This document shows, in pieces, positions 7,386 to 15,277 of a stretch of DNA of 35,081 bases. The notes beneath the pieces are model-generated. The model searched no databases. It saw only the letters and a program-made list of their open reading frames with translations, and was not told the DNA's origin. This DNA is from an uncultured Chloroflexota bacterium (GTDB taxonomy: Bacteria; Chloroflexota; UBA11872; UBA12225): NCBI GenBank assembly GCA_902805635.1, contig CADCTC010000225.1, positions 1-35,081 of the forward strand. The letters are read 5' to 3'. Both the position numbers and the translations under genes were made by a program. Each line of letters starts with the position of its first letter. Position 1 is the stretch's first letter.

Positions 7386-8600
7386 ATGCCCGCCATCCAC
7401 ATAACAGACGTGCGCTCGATCTGCACCGCGCCAGACGGCATTCGCCTGGTAGTGGTAAAGATCGAGACCAGCGAGCCAGGGTTGTATGGCGTTGGCTGTG
7501 CCACGTTCACGCAGCGTGCGCGCGCGGTCCACACCGCCGTCGACGAGTACCTGCGGCCGTTCCTGATTGGGCGCGATCCAAACGACATCGAGGACATCTG
7601 GCAGGCGGCGAACGTCTCCGGCTACTGGCGCTCCGGCCCAGTGCTGAACAACGCGCTGAGCGGCGTGGACCAGGCGCTGTGGGACATTAAGGGCAAACGG
7701 GCCGGCATGCCCGTCCACCAGCTGCTCGGCGGCAAGTGCCGGCGCGCGGCAGACGTATATGTCCACTGCGCCGCCCCGAGCATCACGGCGCTCGAGGAGC
7801 TGATCGAGCGCCGCATTGGCGAGGGATACCGCGTACTACGCGCCAACGTGCCGCGCGAGTGGCTCAGGTACCCCGAGCCCACCGTGCCCGCCGAAGCAGG
7901 CGGCCATTGGGAGCCGCGCGCATACGCACGCGCCATTGTCCGGCTCTTCGACCGCCTGCGAGGCACCTTCGGCGATCGCGTGGAGCTGCTTCACGACGTC
8001 CACGAGCGCATCCCGCCCATCCAGGCCATCCAGCTCGCCAAAGACCTAGAAAGCTACCACCCCTTCTTCTTTGAGGACCCACTCGCGCCGGAAGACGGGG
8101 AGTACTTCCGCATCATGCGGGAGCAGTCCAGCGTCCCAATCGCCATGGGTGAGCTGTTCGTCAACCTGAGCGAGTACCTGCCACTCATCAGGGACCGCCT
8201 GATCGACTACATGCGCGTCCACGTCTCGGACATCGGCGGCCTCACCCCCGCCCGCAAGCTCGCGGCATTATGCGAGTTTTTCGGCGTGCGGACCGCCTGG
8301 CATGGCCCCGGCGACGTCTCCCCCGTCGGCCACGCCGCCCAGCTACAGCTCGATCTCTCGTGCCACAACTTCGGCATTCAGGAGGGACACCCCGGGCGCG
8401 GCGAGCGTACACGCGAGGTCTTCCACGGCATCCCTGAAGTCCACGATGGCGCGATGTGGGCGAACGACGGTCCCGGACTTGGGGTCGACATAGACGAACG
8501 CGCCGCTGCGCGCTACCCCTTTCCGCACATCTCCGAACGCCCGCTCAACGGCAGCTGGTACCCGGTACGACTGCGCGACGGCACAGCTATCCGGCCCTGA
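7386..8600 (+). CDS. Enolase-superfamily dehydratase, D-mannonate dehydratase (ManD/RspA) type
   Basis: 404 residues from the ATG at 7386, the usual ManD/RspA length; a frame opening 25 codons earlier (7311) only adds a Ser/Pro-rich leader and lacks SD support. The start ITDVRSICTAPDGIRLVVVKI, the capping-domain segment YWRSGPVLNNALSGVDQALWDIK, and barrel motifs are those of the mannonate dehydratase subgroup. Metal ligands are visible as D in LLHDVHER, E in FFEDPLAP and E in MGELFVN. The later WHGPGDVSPVGHAA and NFGIQE are also subgroup landmarks, as is the PGLGVDIDE tail. Family members dehydrate D-mannonate or D-gluconate to 2-keto-3-deoxygluconate, or have very low activity, so the substrate is not settled by sequence. 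Divergent from the broken sugar-binding gene. Confidence 0.85.
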   Translation: MPAIHITDVRSICTAPDGIRLVVVKIETSEPGLYGVGCATFTQRARAVHTAVDEYLRPFLIGRDPNDIEDIWQAANVSGYWRSGPVLNNALSGVDQALWDIKGKRAGMPVHQLLGGKCRRAADVYVHCAAPSITALEELIERRIGEGYRVLRANVPREWLRYPEPTVPAEAGGHWEPRAYARAIVRLFDRLRGTFGDRVELLHDVHERIPPIQAIQLAKDLESYHPFFFEDPLAPEDGEYFRIMREQSSVPIAMGELFVNLSEYLPLIRDRLIDYMRVHVSDIGGLTPARKLAALCEFFGVRTAWHGPGDVSPVGHAAQLQLDLSCHNFGIQEGHPGRGERTREVFHGIPEVHDGAMWANDGPGLGVDIDERAAARYPFPHISERPLNGSWYPVRLRDGTAIRP

Positions 8601-8646
8601 TAGCACACCGGAAGCACCGGGAGCAGCGATGCGCGCCGCCGCACCG

Positions 8647-10644
8647 TCACGCGCGCTGAGTGAGCCAGATGGGGCTGCTCCACGCCAGCTGCCGGTTCCG
8701 CTGATATACGCGCAGGTAGTAGAAGACAAAACGGCGGTCATCCGGAAATGTCGGATCGAGCGCTACTGAGGCGAGCGAAGTCTCGTCGGTCCACTCGCCG
8801 CCCCAGTCTTCAGCATCCGGTCGGAGGGAGAAGACGACCTCGTTGTTGCGCAGGATCTCCACCCTCTCCACCTGGTGCGTGCCGGCGACGCGCATGGTCA
8901 GGACCCGTGGCCCCACGCCGGCCAGGTCAACTGGAATGTCACTGCCCATTGGATGCCCCCCGGGCTGTCCCGCCGACTGGCCCTCAGCCCCGTTCTCCCC
9001 GAGGCGCAGCCGGAGATCCAGCAAGATGCGATCGCCCGTGGTGGCGTAGCAGCGGCGGTCGTGCAACGCGCGCCAGATTGCATCGCGCGACAGGTCACTC
9101 GCCATGACGCACGCCAGGCCGTTGCCGTCGTTCACGTGGTAGGTGCCCTGGTTGGCCAGGCCGTAATGCGAGTCGGTGCCGCCCACGAAGCCCAGGCGGT
9201 GCCCCATCGCCAGCGCCGCCTGCACGCTGTGCGGCCCGCCTTCCTCAGAGATGCCCCACAACGAGCAGATCTCCACCAGGCGCTGATGCCGGTCATTACG
9301 AAAGCGCCAGTCGGTGGGGCTGCCGAACTTGGTGTGGTGGGGGATGGTGAGCGCGTCGCGCCCCTCCAAGCTGCGCCACAGGTCTTCCGGGCTCTTGTGC
9401 ACTCCCGCGTACCAGTGCGCGAACTCGCCCTGGTCGCCGCGGTAGTAGACGTTCTTGTGGCCGCTGCCTGCCACGCCGCCCCACTCGTAGCTGACCAGCG
9501 TGGCGAACCGGCAGGAGTCGTTGAATTGGTTCGCCGTGTCCACCACCTCCTGCCAGACCTCGTCGGTGGCCGCCGAGCGGTGGTTGTAGTGGTTGGCCGG
9601 GGCGCAGAAGTCCAGCCCGGCCACGTCGCGTCCCCAGCGGAAGAACTCCTCGGTACTCCCCGTCCCCATCGAGTGGTACATCTGTGAGTGCAGCTCGCCG
9701 AAGTAGACGCGCAGCTCCGGCTCCTGTGAGAAGAACCCTGCGCCGACAGGATTGCTGCGGCCCGAGATGCCGCTTGTAGTGTCCAGCGCGGTGATCCGGT
9801 AGACGCCCGGCGCCGTCGCGGTGGCGGTCACCACCGTCGCTGGCGGGTACTGCGCCGCGGCGTCGGTGCGCACGTCCACGGCAGCCGGCAGCACAAGTCC
9901 CTCGTCGCCAAGCAGGCGCGCGTGCCCTTCGTAATCGGGCGATGGGTTGAAGCTGTACAGATCCACCGGCAGCACGCGCACGTCGAATGGCATGCCGGTC
10001 TCCACTACGCCGGGCACGAACACGCGGAAGCGCTCAGCCGCCGCGCCGGTGACGCGCACGATAGGCTGCGTCGCGGCACGGGAGTACGTGCCGTCGCCGG
10101 AGGGGTCTACGCCAGCGGTGAGCACCGCTACCTGCGCGTACTTCTGACACTGCACCAGGTTGCCGTCCTCCGGCCCTAGCATCAGTCGTATCTCATCTCC
10201 CGGCTGCACAGTGCCGCGCGTGACCACGACGTCCACCAGGTCGAACAACCGCCCTTGCCACGCTCCAACCGCCAGCGACACGTCCGGATTGGAGCAGGCC
10301 ACGTCTACGAACGCGCCGTACCCGACCTTGACCTGGTCACGCGCGCCCACCGTCCTGATCCCGCGCCGGTAGCAGTTAGCCAGGTGGGTATCCCACGACT
10401 CCGGGATCTCCACCGTGACGTGCGCTCCCTGGCCCAGCGCGAGGTCGGCGCCGCAGCGCAGCGTGACCACAAATGTGTGGCCACTGGCGGCCTCCACCAC
10501 CCCTGGACTGACCGACCCGTGCAGGTCTGCCGCCGGCCGGAGGTGCCAGGTGCGGCTCTGGTCCCACCAGTCGCGGTCTTTGGCCCAGGTACGCGGCTGC
10601 ACCGCAGCCAACGCAGCGGGCGCCTCTCTGTGCGGAGCAACCAT
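8647..10644 (-). CDS. DUF3604 family protein (PHP-like putative metallohydrolase)
   Basis: 665 residues. The first half is beta-rich with no motif I know. The second half carries the DUF3604/CehA-like signature: YFGELHSQMYHSMGTGS, the segment VAGLDFCAPANHYNHRS, then IPHHTKFG and GGTDSHYG. The spaced His/Asp residues look like a PHP-type metal site, although the usual TDHD is ANHYN here. Role unknown; relatives are presumed hydrolases of phosphate or carbohydrate-linked esters. No signal peptide is obvious. The ATG at 10644 is preferred because TACCAT lies 6 nt upstream; a longer frame to 10734 would overlap the divergent binding-protein gene. The pairing with that gene suggests related control. 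Confidence 0.75.
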   Translation of the reverse strand: MVAPHREAPAALAAVQPRTWAKDRDWWDQSRTWHLRPAADLHGSVSPGVVEAASGHTFVVTLRCGADLALGQGAHVTVEIPESWDTHLANCYRRGIRTVGARDQVKVGYGAFVDVACSNPDVSLAVGAWQGRLFDLVDVVVTRGTVQPGDEIRLMLGPEDGNLVQCQKYAQVAVLTAGVDPSGDGTYSRAATQPIVRVTGAAAERFRVFVPGVVETGMPFDVRVLPVDLYSFNPSPDYEGHARLLGDEGLVLPAAVDVRTDAAAQYPPATVVTATATAPGVYRITALDTTSGISGRSNPVGAGFFSQEPELRVYFGELHSQMYHSMGTGSTEEFFRWGRDVAGLDFCAPANHYNHRSAATDEVWQEVVDTANQFNDSCRFATLVSYEWGGVAGSGHKNVYYRGDQGEFAHWYAGVHKSPEDLWRSLEGRDALTIPHHTKFGSPTDWRFRNDRHQRLVEICSLWGISEEGGPHSVQAALAMGHRLGFVGGTDSHYGLANQGTYHVNDGNGLACVMASDLSRDAIWRALHDRRCYATTGDRILLDLRLRLGENGAEGQSAGQPGGHPMGSDIPVDLAGVGPRVLTMRVAGTHQVERVEILRNNEVVFSLRPDAEDWGGEWTDETSLASVALDPTFPDDRRFVFYYLRVYQRNRQLAWSSPIWLTQRA

Positions 10645-10650
10645 TGGCGC

Positions 10651-10656
10651 ATGGTA
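10651..10656 (-). promoter_or_regulatory. Candidate -10 hexamer TACCAT, leaderless arrangement
   Basis: On the minus strand TACCAT ends 6 nt before the ATG of the DUF3604 gene (10644), with no SD between. It lies in the 60-bp space shared with the divergent binding-protein gene. Confidence 0.45.
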
Positions 10657-10704
10657 CCCGCCGGGTCTATGATCCTGGGTGCGCAGCGAAAGGAGAAGTT
10701 GAGC

Positions 10705-12048
10705 ATGTTTATGCAGGGATGGAACAAAGGGCATAGCCGGCGCGGGATGCTGGCCGCCACCAGTGGGATGAGCAGTGCGGTGCTGGCGGCGTGTGCCGGA
10801 GGTGGTGCGGGTACGGGCGGCAGCGGCGGGCAGGCGGCTGCAGGCGGAACCATCAAGCCGGAAGCAGGCAATCTGGTCTGGTTCCTGTGGGACGCCGGGC
10901 CGGAGCGGCTGCCGTACTACGAGCAGATCGCCAAGGGCTTCCAGGCGCAGAACAGCACCGTCAAGCTGGAGCTTATCCCGCCGCTCCCCGGCACTGGCAC
11001 GTACTTCGACAAGCTGAAGACGCAGGTTGCCGGCGGGCAGCAGGTAGACATCATCGGCGCCAGCCCCGTGTGGGTGCCCGACGTGGGGGCCAGCGGCGTC
11101 GCCAAGGAGCTCAATAGCTTCATGGCGCGTGACAAGGACTTCAAGATCGGCGATTACGCCAAGGGCGTGGTGGACGGCGCCACCTGGAAGGGCAAGCTCT
11201 ACATGCTGACGCTCTTCGGCAATTTCAACCTGCTCTATTACAACAAAGCACTGTTTGACAGAGCGGGCGTGAAGTACCCGGACGACACCTGGACGCGCGA
11301 CCAGGTGCTGGACGCCGCGCGGCGACTCACCCAGCGCACGGGCAACGCCGACACTGACGTGTTCGGTTTTAACTTCGCGCGCGACCTGAACAACGTCCTG
11401 CCCTGGATCTGGCAGAACGGTGGCGAGGCCTTCGACAAGGCCGAAGAGCCCGCCAAGGCGACCATGTCATCCGCGGCCACGCTGGATGCTTTGACCTGGC
11501 TGGCTGACATGGTGAACCGCCACAAGGTGGCGCCAGGCGAGGGCGGCGCGACGCCGCCGGCCTTTGGCACCGGGCGCATCGCCATGATGACGCAGGGCGT
11601 GAACAGCCTGGGCGTGGTGGCGCGCGAGGCCCAATTCCCCTGGGACGTAGCCATCCATCCCAAGGGCAAGAACGGCCGTCCCAATTACGCCGGCACGCTC
11701 TACTACGGTGTCTCCGGCACCACCAAGCTGCCCGATGCAGCCTGGAGCTTCACTAAATATTTGTGCGGTGTGCCGGGGCAGCGCCTGTTCGTCCAGCAGC
11801 AGATCGGCGCGCCTGTCCATAAAGACCTGGAGAAGGAGTACGTCCAGATCCCGCCGCCACCCGCCAACCGCAAGGCGGTAATCGACACGCTCCCGACGTT
11901 GAAAGCGCTGCCCAAGACGCTCAAGATGATGGACATCTACAACCCGGTGTTCGGCACCGTCTTGACCGACATGTGGTCTGGCAAGGTCAGCGCCACCGAA
12001 GGCGCCCGCGACATCGACCAGAAGGTCGGAGCCATCCTGGGTACGTAG
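10705..12048 (+). CDS. ABC transporter sugar-binding lipoprotein (family 1), Tat-exported
   Basis: 447 residues, intact. The N-terminus has a twin Arg (SRRGMLAATSG), a short hydrophobic stretch and lipobox LAAC, then a Gly-rich linker, so the protein is probably exported by Tat and lipid-anchored outside the membrane. The body matches the maltose/multiple-sugar binding class: VWFLWDAGPERLPYYEQIAKGF near the start, YNKALFDRAGVKYPDDTWT in the hinge region and the usual VNSLG/GTLYYGVSG segments later. AAGGAGAAG at 10690-10698 is a strong SD for the ATG at 10705; a longer upstream frame is a shadow through the divergent DUF3604 gene. No permease or ATPase gene is in the window, so the rest of the importer is encoded elsewhere. 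Ligand unknown. Confidence 0.87.
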   Translation: MFMQGWNKGHSRRGMLAATSGMSSAVLAACAGGGAGTGGSGGQAAAGGTIKPEAGNLVWFLWDAGPERLPYYEQIAKGFQAQNSTVKLELIPPLPGTGTYFDKLKTQVAGGQQVDIIGASPVWVPDVGASGVAKELNSFMARDKDFKIGDYAKGVVDGATWKGKLYMLTLFGNFNLLYYNKALFDRAGVKYPDDTWTRDQVLDAARRLTQRTGNADTDVFGFNFARDLNNVLPWIWQNGGEAFDKAEEPAKATMSSAATLDALTWLADMVNRHKVAPGEGGATPPAFGTGRIAMMTQGVNSLGVVAREAQFPWDVAIHPKGKNGRPNYAGTLYYGVSGTTKLPDAAWSFTKYLCGVPGQRLFVQQQIGAPVHKDLEKEYVQIPPPPANRKAVIDTLPTLKALPKTLKMMDIYNPVFGTVLTDMWSGKVSATEGARDIDQKVGAILGT

Positions 12049-12085
12049 GCCCGTCAGTCGCTGATTGTGCTCGGACGGACCCAAG

Positions 12086-12100
12086 TGGCACGCAAATTGC
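12086..12100 (+). promoter_or_regulatory. Sigma-54-like promoter motif (TGGCAC-N5-TTGC)
   Basis: TGGCAC at 12086-12091 and TTGC at 12097-12100 match the -24/-12 consensus with exact spacing, 40 bases before the ATG of the YtxH-like gene. Whether this organism has RpoN cannot be seen. Confidence 0.4.
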
Positions 12101-12140
12101 GCCCTTGTGTGCTGGAAAATCCACCTTCAGGAGAGCACAC

Positions 12141-12599
12141 ATGATTAGTTTCTTATTTGCCGCTGCCACAGGCGCCGCCGCCATGTATTTCATGGACAAG
12201 GACAAAGGCAAAGAGCGCTTTGCCAGCGCGCGCGAGCGCGTGATGTCGCTGATGGGGAACGGCAGCCAGTCGATGGACGACTTCGGTGGAACGTTCGGCG
12301 CCTCCGGCGGCGGTTCTAGCGACTTCCAGTCCGGGCAGTACGGCCACAGCAGCTCAAGCACTCCCAGCACGTCCGGTGCAATGGGCGCCGGCACCAGCGG
12401 CATGAGCGGCGCGTCCGGTGCAATGGGCGCCGGTACAAGCGGCGCGTCCACGTCAGGCATGGGAAGCTCCTCGACCAGCTCCTCGACCCCGCCTGCGTCC
12501 TCGTCATCTTCGCCTGCCACGCCGTCCGCATCCTCCACACCGCCCACTTCGGGAGCCTCGCACAAGGATGACGGTGCAGACGCTTCCAAGAAGGACTAA
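12141..12599 (+). CDS. Small YtxH-like membrane protein with Ser/Gly/Ala/Thr-rich tail
   Basis: 152 residues. A short hydrophobic N-terminal segment (ISFLFAAATGAAAMYF) is followed at once by DKDKGKERFASARERV, the pattern of YtxH/gas-vesicle-like stress proteins anchored by one helix. From about residue 48 the rest is low-complexity Ser/Gly/Thr/Ala/Pro with a repeated unit SGAMGAGTSG; at DNA level a 21-bp sequence recurs at 12371-12391 and 12413-12433. The tail ends in DASKKD. AGGAGAG at 12129-12135 lies 5 nt before the ATG and supports it. After the TAA, nine more codons in the same frame (12600-12626) read STDPSKKAA before a TAG. The copy of the SKK ending suggests the stop may be recent. 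Function unknown; a stress or envelope role is inferred only from the family. Confidence 0.7.
   Translation: MISFLFAAATGAAAMYFMDKDKGKERFASARERVMSLMGNGSQSMDDFGGTFGASGGGSSDFQSGQYGHSSSSTPSTSGAMGAGTSGMSGASGAMGAGTSGASTSGMGSSSTSSSTPPASSSSSPATPSASSTPPTSGASHKDDGADASKKD
12371..12433 (+). repeat. Two 21-bp direct repeats with 42-bp period
   Basis: Bases 12371-12391 and 12413-12433 are identical, encoding the repeated SGAMGAG segment of the YtxH-like protein's tail; the period of 42 bp keeps the frame. Confidence 0.85.
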
Positions 12600-12641
12600 A
12601 GCACGGACCCATCCAAGAAGGCGGCGTAGGCGCTTTCCCTA

Positions 12642-12658
12642 ACCCCGACTCTCGGGGT
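12642..12658 (+). terminator. Short hairpin after the YtxH-like gene
   Basis: ACCCCGA (12642-12648) and TCGGGGT (12652-12658) form a 7-bp stem with a 3-nt loop. No T-tract follows; it probably acts together with the next stem. Confidence 0.35.
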
Positions 12659-12692
12659 AAGACCCACCACCACTCCAAGAGCGCGCCCTCTG

Positions 12693-12722
12693 CGGGCCGG
12701 GACATCAGTCCTGGCCCGTTTT
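12693..12722 (+). terminator. Rho-independent terminator
   Basis: An 11-bp stem (12693-12703 with 12708-12718, one G-T wobble) with a 4-nt loop is followed directly by TTTT (12719-12722). It ends the YtxH-like transcript just before the promoter of the Clp-N gene. Confidence 0.85.
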
Positions 12723-12747
12723 GCCGTGCCTCGCGATTCGATCCAGG

Positions 12748-12776
12748 TTGACTCTCCAGCCTACTGGGGGTATGCT
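12748..12776 (+). promoter_or_regulatory. Sigma-70-type promoter for the Clp-N gene
   Basis: TTGACT (12748-12753) and TATGCT (12771-12776) are separated by exactly 17 bp, about 50 bp before the ATG at 12829. It lies just after the upstream terminator. Confidence 0.65.
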
Positions 12777-12828
12777 GATCGCGCAGACACATGTAATTTG
12801 TTTACGCGTCTGTCAGAAGGGGCACGGT

Positions 12829-13815
12829 ATGGCCAGGAAACCAGCTGCCGCTGGGGACAATCAACAGGACGCTGCGGGATTAGGTCAGCGCGTAGCAGAC
12901 ACGGTCGCGTCACCCCCTGCGCCGCCGGCTGAGGAGGTGCCTGCACCAACATCCGCGAAGACCAGCGCCGACCGCATTCGGGAGCGAATTGCTGAGCTAC
13001 CTTCGGCAATAGCGAAGGCGCAAGAAGCACAGCACGCAACACTCCAGGGTCAGTTTGGCGGCTCGACCAAGTTCGACCGTTTCACTCAGCGCGCCCGGCG
13101 GGTGATGGTGCTAGGCCAACAGGAAGCTAGCTACCTGAACCACAATTACATCGGCACCGAGCACATCTTGCTCGGGCTAGTCGCCGAGACCGACGGGGTT
13201 GCTTCCAAGGTGCTCGCCAGCCGCGGCGTGGACCTGGGCAAGGTGCGAGAGAGCGTCCAATTCATCATTGGGCGCGGCGACCGGGCTGTGGCTGGCAATC
13301 GCAGCCTTACGCCGCGCTCGAAAAGGGTGGTGGAGCTCGCCATCGACGAGGCCCGCCGCCTCAACCACGCCTATGTGGGCACCGAGCACCTGCTGCTGGG
13401 CCTCATCCGCGAGGGTGAAGGCATTGCTGCCGGCGTCCTGGAAAGCCTGGGCGTGGACATGGAGCAGACCCGCGCCCAGGTGATCCAGGCCGTACGTGAC
13501 CTGGGCGATCGCCATCCTGAAACCGCCGGCGGCTCGCTCGGCGGGACGACGGCCGCGAAGGACAGCGTCATCACGTGCCGCATCGACTCGGGTGACCTGG
13601 AAGCACTGGATGCCCTGATTGAAGCGGGCATTCGCTCCACCCGCTCCGACGCCGCCGCCTGGCTGATCCACGCCGGCATCCAGGCCAACCTCACTCTATT
13701 CGACAAGGTGTACTCCACTGTCGCCGAGATCAGGCGCCTGCGCGAGCAAGCCCAGTCGGCCGCCAAGGAGATCGAGGCGCAAGACCGGCCTGCCACCGCT
13801 GCGGGAGCGGCGTGA
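12829..13815 (+). CDS. Stand-alone Clp N-domain protein with C-terminal ribbon-helix-helix-like segment
   Basis: 328 residues. Residues 1-75 are a polar, partly Pro/Ala-rich leader. Two Clp-N repeats follow (about 82-148 and 159-225); each has the hallmark NxxYIGTEHxLLGL or NHAYVGTEHLLLGL, the N-terminal adaptor- and substrate-binding domain of ClpC/ClpA. No AAA+ ATPase module follows: no Walker motifs are present. Instead residues 246-287 (VITCRIDSGDLEALDALIEAG, then SDAAAWLIHAGI) have the strand-helix-helix layout of CopG/Arc-type ribbon-helix-helix domains, and 293-315 is a charged helix. AAGGGG at 12817-12822 is the SD for the chosen ATG. It could compete with ClpC for adaptors or act as a regulator. 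Both ideas are inference. Confidence 0.8.
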   Translation: MARKPAAAGDNQQDAAGLGQRVADTVASPPAPPAEEVPAPTSAKTSADRIRERIAELPSAIAKAQEAQHATLQGQFGGSTKFDRFTQRARRVMVLGQQEASYLNHNYIGTEHILLGLVAETDGVASKVLASRGVDLGKVRESVQFIIGRGDRAVAGNRSLTPRSKRVVELAIDEARRLNHAYVGTEHLLLGLIREGEGIAAGVLESLGVDMEQTRAQVIQAVRDLGDRHPETAGGSLGGTTAAKDSVITCRIDSGDLEALDALIEAGIRSTRSDAAAWLIHAGIQANLTLFDKVYSTVAEIRRLREQAQSAAKEIEAQDRPATAAGAA

Positions 13816-13897
13816 GCGGGCGCGTGCATCACTCAGGCGACAGTGCGGCCGTAGCAGGAGCGCCGGCGCGTCAGGTGGTCGTCGATTACCAGTGGGG

Positions 13898-14161
13898 TCA
13901 CGGCTTCCTGGCGCCGGACTCGGCGTCCTCGCCGGCGCCCGTCTCGCCCAGCGCGTCGATCCCCAGCGCCGGGCGGAACTCGTCGATCGTGCTGGGGTGT
14001 ACCCGCAGCGCCCGGCTAATCGCCTGCACCGTCTTGTGGTCCAGTCGGTTCGCCTCGCCACTCTCTATAGCCCGCACCATCGCCTCTGGCACGCCGGCCG
14101 CCGCCGCCAGTCCCGCGGGATCCAGGCCGGCCTCCTGCCTCAGTTCAGTAAGCCGCACCAT
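13898..14161 (-). CDS. Small XRE-family HTH regulator
   Basis: 87 residues. The segment LTELRQEAGLDPAGLAAAAGVPEAMVRAIESGEA followed by KTVQAISRALRV is a compact Cro/C1-type helix-turn-helix (about residues 4-58); the rest is a short acidic tail. It probably binds DNA as a dimer; target unknown. TAGGCT lies 6 nt before the ATG, suggesting a leaderless transcript. GAGGAG is also present but touches the ATG, too close for normal SD use. Divergent from the methyltransferase gene at 14281, which it may control (inference); convergent with the Clp-N gene. Confidence 0.8.
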   Translation of the reverse strand: MVRLTELRQEAGLDPAGLAAAAGVPEAMVRAIESGEANRLDHKTVQAISRALRVHPSTIDEFRPALGIDALGETGAGEDAESGARKP

Positions 14162-14167
14162 CTCCTC

Positions 14168-14173
14168 AGCCTA
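14168..14173 (-). promoter_or_regulatory. Candidate -10 hexamer TAGGCT, leaderless arrangement
   Basis: TAGGCT on the minus strand ends 6 nt before the ATG of the XRE regulator gene (14161). Confidence 0.45.
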
Positions 14174-14280
14174 ACACGCGAGGGATTCGGTAGTGGCTCC
14201 ATGCGGTCTGCCGGCTCATGCACGGCACCGCGTTTCCGAAGCCGGTGCCGGGGCTTCGCGGCGTGGCGTTCTAGCCTTAG

Positions 14281-15108
14281 ATGGCCCAGACCGGCGCTCG
14301 CGCCACCGACCCTGCCTACCTGCGCTACCAGTACGCAGACTCTGAGAAGCTGCGCATCCGCGCCGAGACGCACCGGCTGTACAGCGAGCGCCAGGACGAC
14401 TTCGCCGCCTGGGTGCTCGGCCACGTCGCGCCGGCGTCCGGCCAGGCGCTGCTCGACGTGGGATGCGGACACGGCGCCTATCACGCTGCCTTGTGCGCCA
14501 GCGGCGTACGTATCGTGGGGGTTGACGCTTCACTGGGCATGGTGCGCGAGGCACGCCGGCACGCGCTCGACGGCGGCCTGGTCGTCAGCGTGGCGCAGGG
14601 ATCAGCGGAGGCGATCCCGCTTCGCGACGGCGCTTTCGACCGCGTGCTGGCCGCACACATGCTCTACCACGTCCCCGACCAGGCGCGTGCCCTGCGCGAG
14701 CTTCGCCGCGTGCTGCGCCCTGGCGGCCGCGTGGTGCTGGTCACAAACATAGCGCAACCCAGTCCGCGCATGCTGGAGATCCACACTTCCGCGGCGCGCC
14801 AGCTCGGGCTGGGCGCCACAGACCGCATCGACGCCCGCTTCTCCATGGACGAGCTGCCGCTGGTCCGCTCCGTATTCCCGGACGCCCAGCGCCACGTGCG
14901 CGAAGACGCCTTTATCTTCCCGACCTCGGACGCCGTCATGCGCTACTACGCCACCGGCTTCGCCGATGCCGTCACCCCACGCCCTGCCGGCGACAGCCAC
15001 CGTCCCACGCTGATGCGACTGGTGGAACAGGCGGTAGAGGCCATCATCGATCGGGAGGGCGCACTCCGCGATCCCAAGGGAGGCGGCTGCTTCGTCGCCG
15101 ACCTTTAA
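14281..15108 (+). CDS. Class I SAM-dependent methyltransferase
   Basis: 275 residues, of the UbiE/Methyltransf_11 kind. SAM-binding motif I is LLDVGCGHGAYH (about residues 58-69), the acidic residue after strand 2 is in IVGVDASLGM, and the later AEAIPLRDGAFDRVLAAHMLYHV and LRRVLRPGGRVVLVTN are the standard post-I and motif III segments. The N-terminal 40 residues and C-terminal third are probably for substrate binding and do not identify the substrate. Predicted soluble. There is no SD before the ATG; TAGCCT lies 3 nt upstream, somewhat too close for a leaderless -10, so the start is only moderately sure. Divergent from the XRE regulator. Confidence 0.85.
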   Translation: MAQTGARATDPAYLRYQYADSEKLRIRAETHRLYSERQDDFAAWVLGHVAPASGQALLDVGCGHGAYHAALCASGVRIVGVDASLGMVREARRHALDGGLVVSVAQGSAEAIPLRDGAFDRVLAAHMLYHVPDQARALRELRRVLRPGGRVVLVTNIAQPSPRMLEIHTSAARQLGLGATDRIDARFSMDELPLVRSVFPDAQRHVREDAFIFPTSDAVMRYYATGFADAVTPRPAGDSHRPTLMRLVEQAVEAIIDREGALRDPKGGGCFVADL

Positions 15109-15277
15109 CGCGTGCTGGGCGCGAGCGCTCAGGGTGAATTGACCACATTGTGACCTCCGCACTCCCATCCGCACCCGCCGCCGCATAGACTGGGCATCAC
15201 CTGGCTGCGACCGGCCACGTACCTACGAGTACAACCGGTTGCGCCAGAACCTGATCACAAGGGAGTCCCTCACGGCT

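Noticed and set aside
8875..9687. Plus-strand frame of 270 codons opposite the DUF3604 gene
   Set aside because: Shadow; Ala/Val/Arg-rich with no motif.
11467..12084. Minus-strand frame of 205 codons opposite the binding-protein gene
   Set aside because: Shadow; the plus strand encodes a complete solute-binding protein with SD, Tat signal and lipobox.
15139..15190. TTGACC and CATAGAC as a promoter of the secreted protein gene
   Set aside because: The elements are about 40 bp apart, too far for a -35/-10 pair.
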